44,913 nucleotides of DNA from Enhygromyxa salina (GTDB lineage Bacteria; Myxococcota_A; Polyangia; Nannocystales; Nannocystaceae), in assembly GCF_002994615.1 (NCBI RefSeq), contig NZ_PVNK01000219.1:1-44913 (forward strand). Direction: 5' to 3'. Shown here piece after piece: positions 33,383 through 41,150 of this stretch. The notes under the pieces are model-generated. The model did not search any database, had not been told where the DNA came from, and worked only from the letters and a program-made list of their open reading frames with translations. Numbering within the stretch: the stretch's first letter is position 1; the number at the start of each line of letters is the position of its first letter. The position numbers and the translations under genes are program-made.

Positions 33383-34996
33383 ATGGCCCACACCAAGCCC
33401 TGGAGCACGCGCACCCCCGACGGCGACCTCGACTACATCGTGATCGGGTCGGGCATCGGTGGCATGTGCGCGGCGGCGCTGCTGGCCAAGCTCGGCAAGC
33501 GGGTGCTGGTGCTCGAGCAGCACTACGAGCCGGGCGGCTTCACCCACACCTTCAAGCGCAAGGGCTGGCGCTGGGACGTCGGCGTCCACGCGGTCGGCGA
33601 GGTCACCAAGCGCTCGATGCCCGGGCGCTTGCTCGCCCACCTGACCGACGATCGACTCCGCTGGGCCAGCCTCGGCGAGGTCTACGACGAGTTTTACTGG
33701 CCCGAGGGCTTCCGCATCGACTTCCCCGACACGCCCGACAAGTTCCGCGCGAACCTGCTCGCGGCGTTCCCCGAAGAGCACGAGGCGATCGAAAAATGGT
33801 TCGCGCTCGCGCGCGAGGTCGCCGGGAGCATGCGCGGCTACTACCTGAGTCGCAGCCTGCCGCCGGGGATCGGGCGCCGGGCCGAGGCCGTGTTCGCGCG
33901 CGGGGCCAAGAAGTGGTTCGAGCGCCACACCGCCGAGGTCGTCGCCGAGCTGACCGACAACGAGCAGCTGCGCGCGGTCCTGGTCTCGCAGTGGGGCTAC
34001 TACGGCTCGACGCCGCAGCGCTCGTCCTTCGCGATGCAGGCCCTGGTCACCCGCCACTTTCAGTGGGGCGCCTACTACCCCGTCGGCGGCTCCGATCAGA
34101 TCGCGCGCTGCCTGCTGCACACCGTGGCCGCGGCCGGCGGCTGGACCAAGATCCGGGCCGACGTCGAGGAGATCCTGATCGACGAGGGGGCGGTCTGTGG
34201 CGTGCGCCTGCGCGATCGCGAGGGCGGGCCCGGCGAGGTCATCCGCGCCGATCGGATCATCAGCGCCGCGGGCGTGTGGTCCACGGTCAAGCGCCTGCTG
34301 CCGGCCGAGTACGCCGACGAGGGCTGGGTCCGGGCGGTCGCCCGGCTCGACCCCGCGCCGCCGCACGTGTGCCTCTACCTCGGGTTCGAGGGCGACATCA
34401 CCAAGGCCGGCGCGGGCGCGGCCAACAAGTGGTTCTACGAGACCTGGGACACCGAGGTCAGCGGCTGGGCCGTCAAGCCGGGCCAGCCGGTCCCGCGGGC
34501 GCCGATCCTGTACTGCTCGTTCCCCTCGCTCAAGGATCCCGAGCACGACCCCGGACCGCGGCAGCGCCACACCGGGGAGGTCGTGACCTTCGTGCCCTGG
34601 TCCTCGTTCGAGCGCTGGCGGGGCTCTCGCTGGCAGCGGCGCGACGAGGACTACGAGGCCTTCAAGCAGGAGCTCCACGACGTGATCCTGGCCCAGTACC
34701 TCGAGTATCTGCCCGAGCTCGAGCCGATGATCGTCCACGCCGAGCTCTCGACCCCGCTGAGCACCGATCACTTCGTCCGGCCCTACGCGGGGTCGATCTA
34801 CGGGTTGGAGCCGACGCCCGAGCGCTTTCGCAACCCCTGGCTGCGCGCGCGCTCGCCGATCAAGGGCCTGTTCTTCGCGGGCAGCGAGGTCTCGACCGTC
34901 GGCGTGGTCGGCGGGATGATGGGCGGGGTGCTGGCGGCGCTGTCGGCCGAGCCGGTCGCGGGCGGGCGCTTGATGACCGAGGTCGAGCGCGGGTGA
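33383..34996 (+). CDS. CrtI/CrtISO/RetSat-like FAD-dependent oxidoreductase
   Basis: A 537-aa flavoprotein of the phytoene desaturase, carotenoid isomerase and retinol saturase superfamily. The dinucleotide-binding site is YIVIGSGIGGMCAAALLAKLGKRVLVLEQ, followed by GGFTHTFKRKGWRWDVGVHAVG. The C-terminal FAD motif is KGLFFAGSEVSTVGVVGGMMGG. The HYEPGGF motif and overall length match the RetSat-like group. A GGAG ribosome-binding site precedes the ATG, and the frame upstream is open but not conserved. The downstream DUF2505 gene begins 45 nt later. No carotenoid genes are nearby, so the substrate may be another polyunsaturated lipid. Confidence 0.9.
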   Translation: MAHTKPWSTRTPDGDLDYIVIGSGIGGMCAAALLAKLGKRVLVLEQHYEPGGFTHTFKRKGWRWDVGVHAVGEVTKRSMPGRLLAHLTDDRLRWASLGEVYDEFYWPEGFRIDFPDTPDKFRANLLAAFPEEHEAIEKWFALAREVAGSMRGYYLSRSLPPGIGRRAEAVFARGAKKWFERHTAEVVAELTDNEQLRAVLVSQWGYYGSTPQRSSFAMQALVTRHFQWGAYYPVGGSDQIARCLLHTVAAAGGWTKIRADVEEILIDEGAVCGVRLRDREGGPGEVIRADRIISAAGVWSTVKRLLPAEYADEGWVRAVARLDPAPPHVCLYLGFEGDITKAGAGAANKWFYETWDTEVSGWAVKPGQPVPRAPILYCSFPSLKDPEHDPGPRQRHTGEVVTFVPWSSFERWRGSRWQRRDEDYEAFKQELHDVILAQYLEYLPELEPMIVHAELSTPLSTDHFVRPYAGSIYGLEPTPERFRNPWLRARSPIKGLFFAGSEVSTVGVVGGMMGGVLAALSAEPVAGGRLMTEVERG

Positions 34997-35041
34997 CGGG
35001 TGCCCTGGACGCGGCCGGGGGAAGGGCGGTAGGCATCAGCG

Positions 35042-35545
35042 ATGCAGCGTCGTGAACTGGACCACGAGATCCACTGCCCGCCCGCGCGCTTGTGGCAGCT
35101 GTACTTCGACGACGCGTTCAACGTCGAGATGTACGAGGCCGGGCTCGGCTTCCCCTCGTGCAAGATCGCCGAGCGGACCGACGACGGCGAGACCCTTCAT
35201 CGGCGGATGGTCATGATCCCCAAGCTCGAGATGCCCCGGGCCGTCGCCAAGCTCGTCGGCGACAAGGTCGGGTACGAGGAGATCGGCGACTGGGTCCGGA
35301 GCGAGGGGGTGTTTCGCTGGCGGCTGCTGCTCGCGGCCTTCGGCGACAAGGTCCGGGTCGCGGGGACGATGCGGGTCGTGGCTTCGGGCGAGGCGCGCTG
35401 CCGACGGCTCGTGGAGTTCGAGGTCGAGGCCAAGATCTTCGGGGTCGGGGCGCTGGTCGAGAAGACCGCGCTCAACAACACCGTCGACGGTTGGAACGCC
35501 AGCGCCGCCTGGATCAACGGCTACCTGGCTCGCACTTCGGCCTGA
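35042..35545 (+). CDS. DUF2505 (SRPBCC/START-like) family protein
   Basis: A 167-aa soluble protein resembling DUF2505, a START-like lipid-binding fold. Visible features are an N-terminal strand and helix (MQRRELDHEIHCPPARLWQLYFDD), the beta-rich middle (RRMVMIPKLEMP, WRLLLAAFGDKVRVAGTMRV, RRLVEFEVEAKIFGVGALVE) and a long C-terminal helix ending in AAWINGYLA. It lies 45 nt downstream of the oxidoreductase gene. However, a TAGGCA hexamer only 6 nt before its ATG suggests it can be transcribed separately without a leader. Ligand unknown. Confidence 0.8.
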   Translation: MQRRELDHEIHCPPARLWQLYFDDAFNVEMYEAGLGFPSCKIAERTDDGETLHRRMVMIPKLEMPRAVAKLVGDKVGYEEIGDWVRSEGVFRWRLLLAAFGDKVRVAGTMRVVASGEARCRRLVEFEVEAKIFGVGALVEKTALNNTVDGWNASAAWINGYLARTSA

Positions 35546-35552
35546 GCGCGGC

Positions 35553-36314
35553 TCAGTTGCGCGACACGGCCAGCTGGTAGTTGTTGCAGGTCCCGTCGTT
35601 TTGGAACCGGAACACGCGGACCCACACGGTCGTGGGCCACAGGGTGTTCTCGGCGTACTCGAGCTGCTCCTCGTTCGGGGCGAGGTCGCTGAAGCTCCAC
35701 TCGGTCAGCGGCGGGGAGCTGGCGCCGAACTCGGCCGCGAGGCCCTGGCCGTAGGCTTCGGCGCCGCAGTCACGATAGACCTCGAAGCGGTAGTCATTGT
35801 TGTCGTTGGTGGCGAACTCGATGACAGCCATCCCGGCCATTGGGCGCGGGTTGTCGGGGTCGATCGGGAAGTCGACCTGATACCAGTCTTCGGCGCCGTT
35901 GCCCTGGCCGTTGTCGGTCGCGGTGATCGTGCCGACCGGGAGGTCAGCGGCGACCTCGCCGATCGCGTAGGTGCCGTGGTAGGCGCTGGCCTGGCCGCAG
36001 CTGGAGCCGACCTGGGCTGGATCCGTCGCGCAGTCACCATCGCCGGTGTCGCCGTCGCCGGTGTCACCATCGCCGGTGTCACCATCGCCGGGCTCGCCGT
36101 CGCCATCGCCGGGCTCGCCGTCGCCATCACCGGAGTCGCCGTCACCGTCACCGGTCCCCATGTCGGAGCCCGCTTCGCCCGTGCCCCCGTCGGCGTTGGT
36201 CTCGCTGCCATCGCCGGTCGTGAACATCGGCATGTTGCGGTCGTCTTCGGCGACGCCGCAAGCGAAGACCAATGGAAGCAGGAGTACGGGGATCAAGCGA
36301 CGAGACAAGGACAT
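35553..36314 (-). CDS. Poly-GD-linker lipoprotein with PPC-like domain
   Basis: A 253-aa predicted lipoprotein. The signal peptide is MSLSRRLIPVLLLPLVFAC with the lipobox Cys. A (GDGDS/GDGEPGDGDT)n linker covers about residues 45-90, followed by a Cys and a C-terminal domain of about 140 aa: AADLPVGTITATDNGQGNGAEDWYQVDFPID, AVIEFATNDNNDYRFEVYRDCG and TVWVRVFRFQNDGTCNNYQLAVSRN. These resemble a pre-peptidase C-terminal (PPC) beta-sandwich of the type seen in secreted proteins. The ATG at 36314 is preferred over an upstream TTG. A TAGCAT hexamer lies about 31 nt upstream. Confidence 0.75.
   Translation of the reverse strand: MSLSRRLIPVLLLPLVFACGVAEDDRNMPMFTTGDGSETNADGGTGEAGSDMGTGDGDGDSGDGDGEPGDGDGEPGDGDTGDGDTGDGDTGDGDCATDPAQVGSSCGQASAYHGTYAIGEVAADLPVGTITATDNGQGNGAEDWYQVDFPIDPDNPRPMAGMAVIEFATNDNNDYRFEVYRDCGAEAYGQGLAAEFGASSPPLTEWSFSDLAPNEEQLEYAENTLWPTTVWVRVFRFQNDGTCNNYQLAVSRN
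36035..36150 (-). repeat. Poly-(Gly-Asp) coding repeat with GDT and GEP variants
   Basis: Tandem GGCGAC-based units, several as 15-bp repeats (GGTGACACCGGCGAT-like), encode the linker of the 253-aa lipoprotein. Longer-period duplication is visible in the GDTGDGDT and GEPGDGDG blocks. Confidence 0.8.
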
Positions 36315-36480
36315 GGCGGTTTCCAAGCGTCAGTAGTTGGTTGGGATGCTACCACGCCCCGGGGCGGGGCCCTGTCGAGAGGGAGTTTGCGCCATGTCCG
36401 CTCGAGCACGCGACAGCGTGACCCGTGAACAGAGCAAACTGCGTTCGAGCCCGTGTTCAGGGGGGCACGCAGACGATGGC

Positions 36481-36560
36481 GAAGCTCATCCCAGCTCCCG
36501 AGCGAGGGCGCGCAGCGACCGAGCGACCGAGCGACCGGCCGCTCGCGGGGGTCTGAGACG
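36481..36560 (-). repeat. 3'-flanking intergenic repeat, copy B
   Basis: This lies downstream of the LLM oxidoreductase stop codon. It shares an exact 20-nt block with the region after pgsB (2135-2154) in the same orientation relative to the gene, plus the run CCCCCGCG. It is made of GACCGAGC-like octamers. Confidence 0.5.
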
Positions 36561-36566
36561 ACCCGT

Positions 36567-37592
36567 CTATGGTGTTCGATCGAGCTCGGCGATCTCGGCG
36601 AGCAGTTCGTAGCTGCGCAGGCGCGCCTGGTGATCGTGCGTGATCGTCACGACCAGAAACTCATCGGTCTCGTAGAGCATGGCGAGGCGCTCGAGCCCGC
36701 GCGCCACGGTCGCGGGGCCGCCGTGAAGCCGCAGCGCTCGCAGCTGCCGACGCATCGCGGCGGCCGCGGGGCTCCACTCGTGCGCGAGGGCTTGCGCGGG
36801 CGTGGGGAAGGGGACCCGCCGGCCGAGCTGGAGGTTGAGAAACCACAGCTCGGTGCTGCTGACGAGGCGCTGGGCCTCGGCGTCGTCGTCGGCGGCGAGC
36901 ACGAAGGCGCCGACCGCGACGCGCGGGCGCGGTTGCCACGGTGAGGGCTTGAAGGCCTGGCGGTAGGCGTCGACGACCGCCACGCCCGAGGCGCCGCCGA
37001 TGAAGTGGGCGAAGCAAAAGCTCCAGCCGAGCTTGGCCGCGAGCGCGGCGCTGCCGGTCCCGGAGCCGAGCAGCCACGGCTCGGGCTGGCCGTCGCCGCC
37101 GGGCATCGCGAACAGCCGCGCGTGGGGGTGTTCGGGCCGGAGCTCGCCGCGCAAGAAGCCGCTCAGATCGCGGAGCTTGGCCTCGAACAGGCGCTGCTCG
37201 ACGTCGGGGGGCCCGGCGTTGGGGCACAGGGCTTCGGTCCCGAGGGTGTCCGCCCCCGGTGCTCGGCCGACGCCGAGATCGATCCGGCCCGGGTACAGGG
37301 TCTCGAGCATGCGAAATTGCTCGGCGATCTTGAGCGCGCTGTAGTGCAGCATCATGACGCCGCCGGAGCCGACCCGGATCGAGCGAGTCCGCGCGGCGAC
37401 ATGGGCCATCAGGATCTCGGGGCAGGGCCCGGCGAAGCTCACGCTCGAGTGGTGTTCGGCCAGCCAGTAGCGCGTGTAGCCGAGCGCTTCCGCCCGGATC
37501 GCGAGCTCGACGGTCTCGGCCACGGCCTGCGCGGGGCTGCGGCCTTCGGCGATCGGGCTCTGATCGAGGACGCCGAAGCGGTAGCGAGGCAT
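36567..37592 (-). CDS. LLM-class flavin-dependent oxidoreductase (luciferase-like)
   Basis: A 341-aa luciferase-like monooxygenase with an F420/FMN-dependent TIM-barrel fold. It begins FGVLDQSPIAEG, followed by ALGYTRYWLAEHHSS, IRVGSGGVMMLHYSALKIAEQF, LYPGRIDLGVGRAPGAD, LGSGTGSAALAAKLGWSFCFAHFI and PRVAVGAFVLAADDDAEA. This is the typical order of the MsnO8/YceB-like branch. The gene is divergent from the frameshifted gene with only 59 nt between start codons; TAGCTT lies 6 nt before its ATG. The substrate is unknown. Confidence 0.9.
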   Translation of the reverse strand: MPRYRFGVLDQSPIAEGRSPAQAVAETVELAIRAEALGYTRYWLAEHHSSVSFAGPCPEILMAHVAARTRSIRVGSGGVMMLHYSALKIAEQFRMLETLYPGRIDLGVGRAPGADTLGTEALCPNAGPPDVEQRLFEAKLRDLSGFLRGELRPEHPHARLFAMPGGDGQPEPWLLGSGTGSAALAAKLGWSFCFAHFIGGASGVAVVDAYRQAFKPSPWQPRPRVAVGAFVLAADDDAEAQRLVSSTELWFLNLQLGRRVPFPTPAQALAHEWSPAAAAMRRQLRALRLHGGPATVARGLERLAMLYETDEFLVVTITHDHQARLRSYELLAEIAELDRTP

Positions 37593-37651
37593 GGCCAGAA
37601 GCTACACCATCGCTGGGCCCGGGAAGGGCAGGGCAGGTAGGCTTGGCTCCG
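37593..37651. promoter_or_regulatory. Divergent compact promoter region, two -10-like boxes
   Basis: The 59 nt between the starts of the LLM oxidoreductase and the frameshifted gene hold TAGCTT (minus, 37599-37604, 6 nt from its ATG) and TAGGCT (plus, 37638-37643, 8 nt from its ATG). There is no room for leaders, so both mRNAs should be leaderless or nearly so if these are real promoters. Confidence 0.4.
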
Positions 37652-38185
37652 ATGGCCACGGTCTACCTGGTCCACCGAGGCGAGGCTGCGCTCGAGCATG
37701 AGGCCGCCGTCGCGTTGGCGGCGGCGCTGCGGGCGAGCGGGGTGCCAGGTCGCGCACGCGGAGCTCGAGTGGACCCACGACCCCGCGTGGGCGATCGCGG
37801 GCCTCGGGTTGGGGTTGCTCGCGGGCATCGACGAGCCGAGCGCGGGGATCGGGCCTGCCGAGATCGCGCGCGTGCGTGGGTACCTCGCGCAGCGGGAGGA
37901 GCCGATGGTCGTGGCCGTCGATGGTCTCGAGCTGATCTTGTTCGCGCTCGAGCCTCGCGAGCGCGGCGCGGCGTCGGCTGCGAGAAGAAGGTCCAGAGCT
38001 ACGCGGTCGAGACCGGCGAGCTGGCCGAGGGAGGCCGCGAGCTCGCCCGCTTCGACGGGCCCTTCGCGCTCACGAAGGTCGCCGTGGTCGGGTCCAGGCT
38101 CGTCGCGGGGGACGTGGTCGGCAACTACCTGATCCTCGACGTCGACTGGCCTCGGCTGGCGGAGTTGGCGACAATCGCCTCGTGA
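37652..38185 (+). pseudogene. Frameshifted gene of unknown family, coupled to FGGY kinase
   Basis: Coding signal moves between two frames. It opens as MATVYLVHRGEAALEHEAAVALAAALRASG, then shifts by one base at a G4 run (37739-37742) into CQVAHAELEWTHDPAWAIAGLG and on to LELILFALEPRERGAA. Around 37965-37985 it returns to the first frame, CEKKVQSYAVETGELAEGG to the stop. The two shifts compensate. Its stop overlaps the GTG start of the FGGY kinase (GTGA), so it once was, or still is, translated in an operon. The last 65 residues look like one blade of a PQQ/WD-type propeller; the first part is unrecognised. Either a recent pseudogene or two sequencing errors. Confidence 0.6.
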
Positions 38186-39768
38186 GCGGCTCGGGCGAGT
38201 GTGTGCTGGCGATCGATCTGGGGACCTCGGGCCCCAAGGTCGCGGTCGTGACCCTCGACGCCGAGGTCGTCGGCTGGCAGACGCGCCCGGTCGCGCTGTC
38301 GCTGTCGCCGGGCGGCGGGGCCGAGCAGGATCCGGCCGACTGGTGGCAGGCGATCTGCGCGGCGGCGCGCGGGGTCCTCGACCAGACCGAGGCGGCGAAG
38401 CGCGTCGTCGCGGTCGCGGTGACCTGTCACTGGTGCGGGACCGTGGCCGTCGACGGCGCGGGCCAGCCTCTGCGCCCGGCGATCATCTGGATGGACTCTC
38501 GCGGCGCCCGCTACGTGCCCGAGCTGTGCCGCGGGCTGATCCGGATCGAGGGCTACGGCCTGCGCAAGCTCGTCCGCTGGCTGCGCCTGACCGGCGGGGT
38601 CCCGGGCCTCGCGGGCAAGGAGCCGGTCTCGCACCTCTTGTGGCTGCGCCACAACGAGCCCGAGGTCTACGCGGCCGCGGCCATGTTCCTCGAGCCCAAG
38701 GACTGGCTCAACTTCAAGCTGACCGGGACCTTCGCGGCGACCTACGACTCGATCGCGACCCACTGGGTGACCGACAACCGCAGGCTCGACGATATCCGCT
38801 ACCACGAGGGGCTGCTCGACTGGATCGGGGTCCCGCGCCAGAAGCTGCCCGATCTGTGCGGCGCGAGCGAGATCATCGGAACCCTCACCCCCGAGGCCGC
38901 GAGCGCGCTCGGGCTCGGCCAGGCCGAGCACGTTCAGGTTGTCGGCGGGACCCCCGACCTGCAGTCGGCGGCCGTCGGCTCGGGCGCCGTCGACGACGGC
39001 CAGGCCCACATCTACGTCGGGACCTCGTCGTGGGTGACCTGCCACGTTCGGTTCAAGAAGACCGACGTGCTCCACAACATGGCCTCGCTGCCCTCGCCGC
39101 TCCCGGGCCGCTACTTCGTCGCGGCCGCGCAGGAGACCGCGGGCGCCTGCTTCGAGCACCTGCGCGATCACTTCTTGTTCGCCGACGACGAGCTCGGGAC
39201 CGGCGAGCTGCCCGAGGACTTCTGGCCGCGGCTCGAGCGAGTCGGCGCCGCGGCCCCGGCCGGCAGCGGCGGGCTGATCTTCACGCCCTGGCTCTACGGT
39301 GAGCGCAGCCCCGTCGCCGACGCGACCCTGCGCGCTGGCTTTCACAACCTCTCGCTGCGGACCGGCCGGCCCGAGCTGATCCGCTCGGTCTACGAGGGCG
39401 TCGCGTTCAACACTCGCTGGCTGCTGAAATACCTCGAGCGCTTCGTCGGGTCCCGCTGCGAGCCGATCCGCTTCATCGGCGGCGGCGCGATGTCCAACCT
39501 GTGGTGTCAGATCATGGCCGACGTCCTCGACCGCGAGATCCACCAGGTCGTCGAGCCCCGGGCCTGCAACGCCCGCGGCGCCGCGCTGCTGGCCTCGCTC
39601 GGGCTCGGGCACCTGGAGGTCGAAGACATCCCCGCCCGCGTCGGGATCGCCCAGCGCTTCGAGCCGACGCCGGAGCACCGCGAGCTCCTCGATCGTCAGT
39701 TCGCGGCCTACCTGCAGATCTACGCCAAGAACAGCGCGATCCACCGGCGGCTCAACGCGCTCGAGTGA
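38182..39768 (+). CDS. FGGY-family carbohydrate kinase (xylulokinase-like)
   Basis: A 528-aa sugar kinase that would phosphorylate a pentulose or polyol using ATP. The N-terminal phosphate motif is VLAIDLGTSGPKVAVVTLD. Substrate-domain features are WMDSRGA, LEPKDWLNFKLTGTFAATYDSIATHWV and VGGTPDLQSAAVGSGAV, which has the catalytic Asp position. The second ATPase half has IYVGTSSWVTC, YGERSPVADATLRAGFHNL and IRFIGGGAMSNLWCQIMADVL. The start is GTG 38182, overlapping the preceding stop. Length and motifs fit XylB-like or the SHK branch; specificity is not clear. The 3' end overlaps the SRAP gene by 17 nt. Confidence 0.9.
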   Translation: MSGSGECVLAIDLGTSGPKVAVVTLDAEVVGWQTRPVALSLSPGGGAEQDPADWWQAICAAARGVLDQTEAAKRVVAVAVTCHWCGTVAVDGAGQPLRPAIIWMDSRGARYVPELCRGLIRIEGYGLRKLVRWLRLTGGVPGLAGKEPVSHLLWLRHNEPEVYAAAAMFLEPKDWLNFKLTGTFAATYDSIATHWVTDNRRLDDIRYHEGLLDWIGVPRQKLPDLCGASEIIGTLTPEAASALGLGQAEHVQVVGGTPDLQSAAVGSGAVDDGQAHIYVGTSSWVTCHVRFKKTDVLHNMASLPSPLPGRYFVAAAQETAGACFEHLRDHFLFADDELGTGELPEDFWPRLERVGAAAPAGSGGLIFTPWLYGERSPVADATLRAGFHNLSLRTGRPELIRSVYEGVAFNTRWLLKYLERFVGSRCEPIRFIGGGAMSNLWCQIMADVLDREIHQVVEPRACNARGAALLASLGLGHLEVEDIPARVGIAQRFEPTPEHRELLDRQFAAYLQIYAKNSAIHRRLNALE

Positions 39769-40429
39769 GGGGCAGGGGCTCGTCGTACCCGAGCGAGTTG
39801 TAGCGCGTGGACACCTGCGTGGCCTCGAGCTCGTGCTCACGATCACCGAGGAGCTCGTGCGCGCGACGGGGGTCGGCGAACAGCCAGGTCCGGACCGCCT
39901 CGGGGTCGACGATCGCGGGCATGCGATCGTGGATCCAGCGCAGGTCTTCGCTGGCCGGGACCGTGACGATCGAGAAGCGCGCCGCTGCGTCGGGGCTGGC
40001 CGGCGGGTCGACGAGGGCCGCGAAGAGCAGCGCGCTGCGCTCGGGTCGATGAAACCACCACGGCTGGCGCTCGTGCTCGCGGCGCTGCCACTCGAAGAAG
40101 CCGTCGGCCGGGATCAGGCAGCGCGTGCGCGCGAACGCGGCGCGGAACATCGGCTTGGTCGCGACGGTCTCGGCGCGGGCGTTGATGACCAGCTTGCCCG
40201 GCTTGGCCCCCATCGCGAAGCCCCAGACCCCGCGGTCGAGGATCGGCCGGTCCTCGCGCCCACGGATCAGCCAGTGCTCCTGGCCCGGGCCGACGTTGTA
40301 GCGCGGCCGGTAGCCGGCCTGCTCGAGCCAGCGCGCGAGCCCCTCGACCTCGAAGCCCGGGACCGCGTCGGCGAGCAGCTTGGCCGCGGCGCGGTGGTTG
40401 GGCGCGCTCAGACTCAGGCGTCCGCACAT
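39752..40429 (-). CDS. SRAP-domain protein (YedK/HMCES-like)
   Basis: A 225-aa protein of the SOS-response-associated peptidase family, which forms a protective thiazolidine crosslink with abasic sites in single-stranded DNA. After removal of Met, the catalytic Cys2 (MCGRLSLS) is exposed. The conserved Asn is in PRYNVGPGQ, the Glu in NARAET, the aromatic motif is CLIPADGFFEWQ, and the active-site His is in IHDRMPAIV. All are present, so it should be active. ATG 40429 is required by the Cys2 mechanism. TACAAC lies 6 nt upstream of it. Confidence 0.93.
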   Translation of the reverse strand: MCGRLSLSAPNHRAAAKLLADAVPGFEVEGLARWLEQAGYRPRYNVGPGQEHWLIRGREDRPILDRGVWGFAMGAKPGKLVINARAETVATKPMFRAAFARTRCLIPADGFFEWQRREHERQPWWFHRPERSALLFAALVDPPASPDAAARFSIVTVPASEDLRWIHDRMPAIVDPEAVRTWLFADPRRAHELLGDREHELEATQVSTRYNSLGYDEPLPLTRAR

Positions 40430-40466
40430 GGCTTGGTTGTACGAGAGATCGCGTGGAGCTGCGCGG

Positions 40467-40550
40467 CAGGTTTTTGGCTCCCAAAGCACTGCTCCTCACT
40501 CGGCGCGACAGGCTTTTGGCTTCCAAAGCACTGCTCCTCGCTCGGCGCGA
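40467..40550. repeat. 42-bp tandem direct repeat, two copies
   Basis: 40467-40508 and 40509-40550 are adjacent copies differing at three positions. Each contains TTTTGGCT, CCAAAGCACTGCTCCTC and CTCGGCGCGA. They lie between the SRAP gene and the remnant of a sigma-factor-like gene whose coding signal ends at the repeat. Confidence 0.9.
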
Positions 40551-41140
40551 GCGCGCGCCGAGCCAGGTCGTCATGACCAGCTCCTCGGCGTCGGCGCTCG
40601 CGGCCAGGCGCCTGCGGAGGTAGGCGTGGAGCCGGGCGTGGAGCTCGGCGATCGTCGTGGGGCTCGCCGAGATCTGCCAGGCTCCGGACATCGACGCGAG
40701 CCCATCACCCGAGCGTTTGGTCTGGGCTTTCGACCCAAAGACCAGTCCTCGGGGTCGGGGAGCGGGTCCCCTGGGCCGATGCCGCTGTCCTCGACGCCAG
40801 GCTCCTTGCTGGCCAGCTGCCGCGTCGCCGGCTGGGGCTTGGAGCTCGAGAGCGACGAGCGGCCGGCGCTCGACGAGCTCGTCGCGCTCGCTATCGCCGT
40901 TGGGCAGGCGGTCGAGGGCGATGTTGCTGGCGCGCTCGACCGCGTCGGGGAGGAGACCGGCGGCACGGGCGACGCGGGGGGCGAGTTCGAGGATGACGAA
41001 GCGTGCCAGGGTGCGCTCGAGCGCCGCGACGAGGGGCGGGGACTCGAGCTGGTGCTCGTGGGCCTCGGCGTCTACGGGGCAGCGATCGATCGGCGACGCC
41101 GACGGCGACGCCGACGGCGACTGCTGCGGGCGCCCTGACG
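40551..41140 (-). pseudogene. Decayed gene remnants including a sigma-70 region-2-like fragment
   Basis: No intact gene is seen in these 590 bases, but coding-like (high GC3) stretches occur on the minus strand in three frames. From 41135 to about 40835, directly after and in frame with the lipoprotein stop, a frame without any start codon reads VAALERTLARFVILELAPRV and DAVERASNIALDRLPNGDSE. A second frame reads QLASKEPGVEDSGIGPGDPL. The third starts at ATG 40691, MSGAWQISASPTTIAELHAR, then LHAYLRRRLA and DAEELVMTTWLG, which resembles the start of ECF sigma region 2, and is cut off at the 42-bp repeat. This looks like a sigma-factor locus destroyed by frameshifts and a repeat insertion. Confidence 0.45.
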
Positions 41141-41150
41141 CTCGGCTGAC

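Noticed and set aside
36327..36480. Operator built on TGAACA...TGTTCA upstream of the 253-aa lipoprotein
   Set aside because: The 6-bp half-sites are separated by 22 nt and no regulator is adjacent; this is too weak to annotate.
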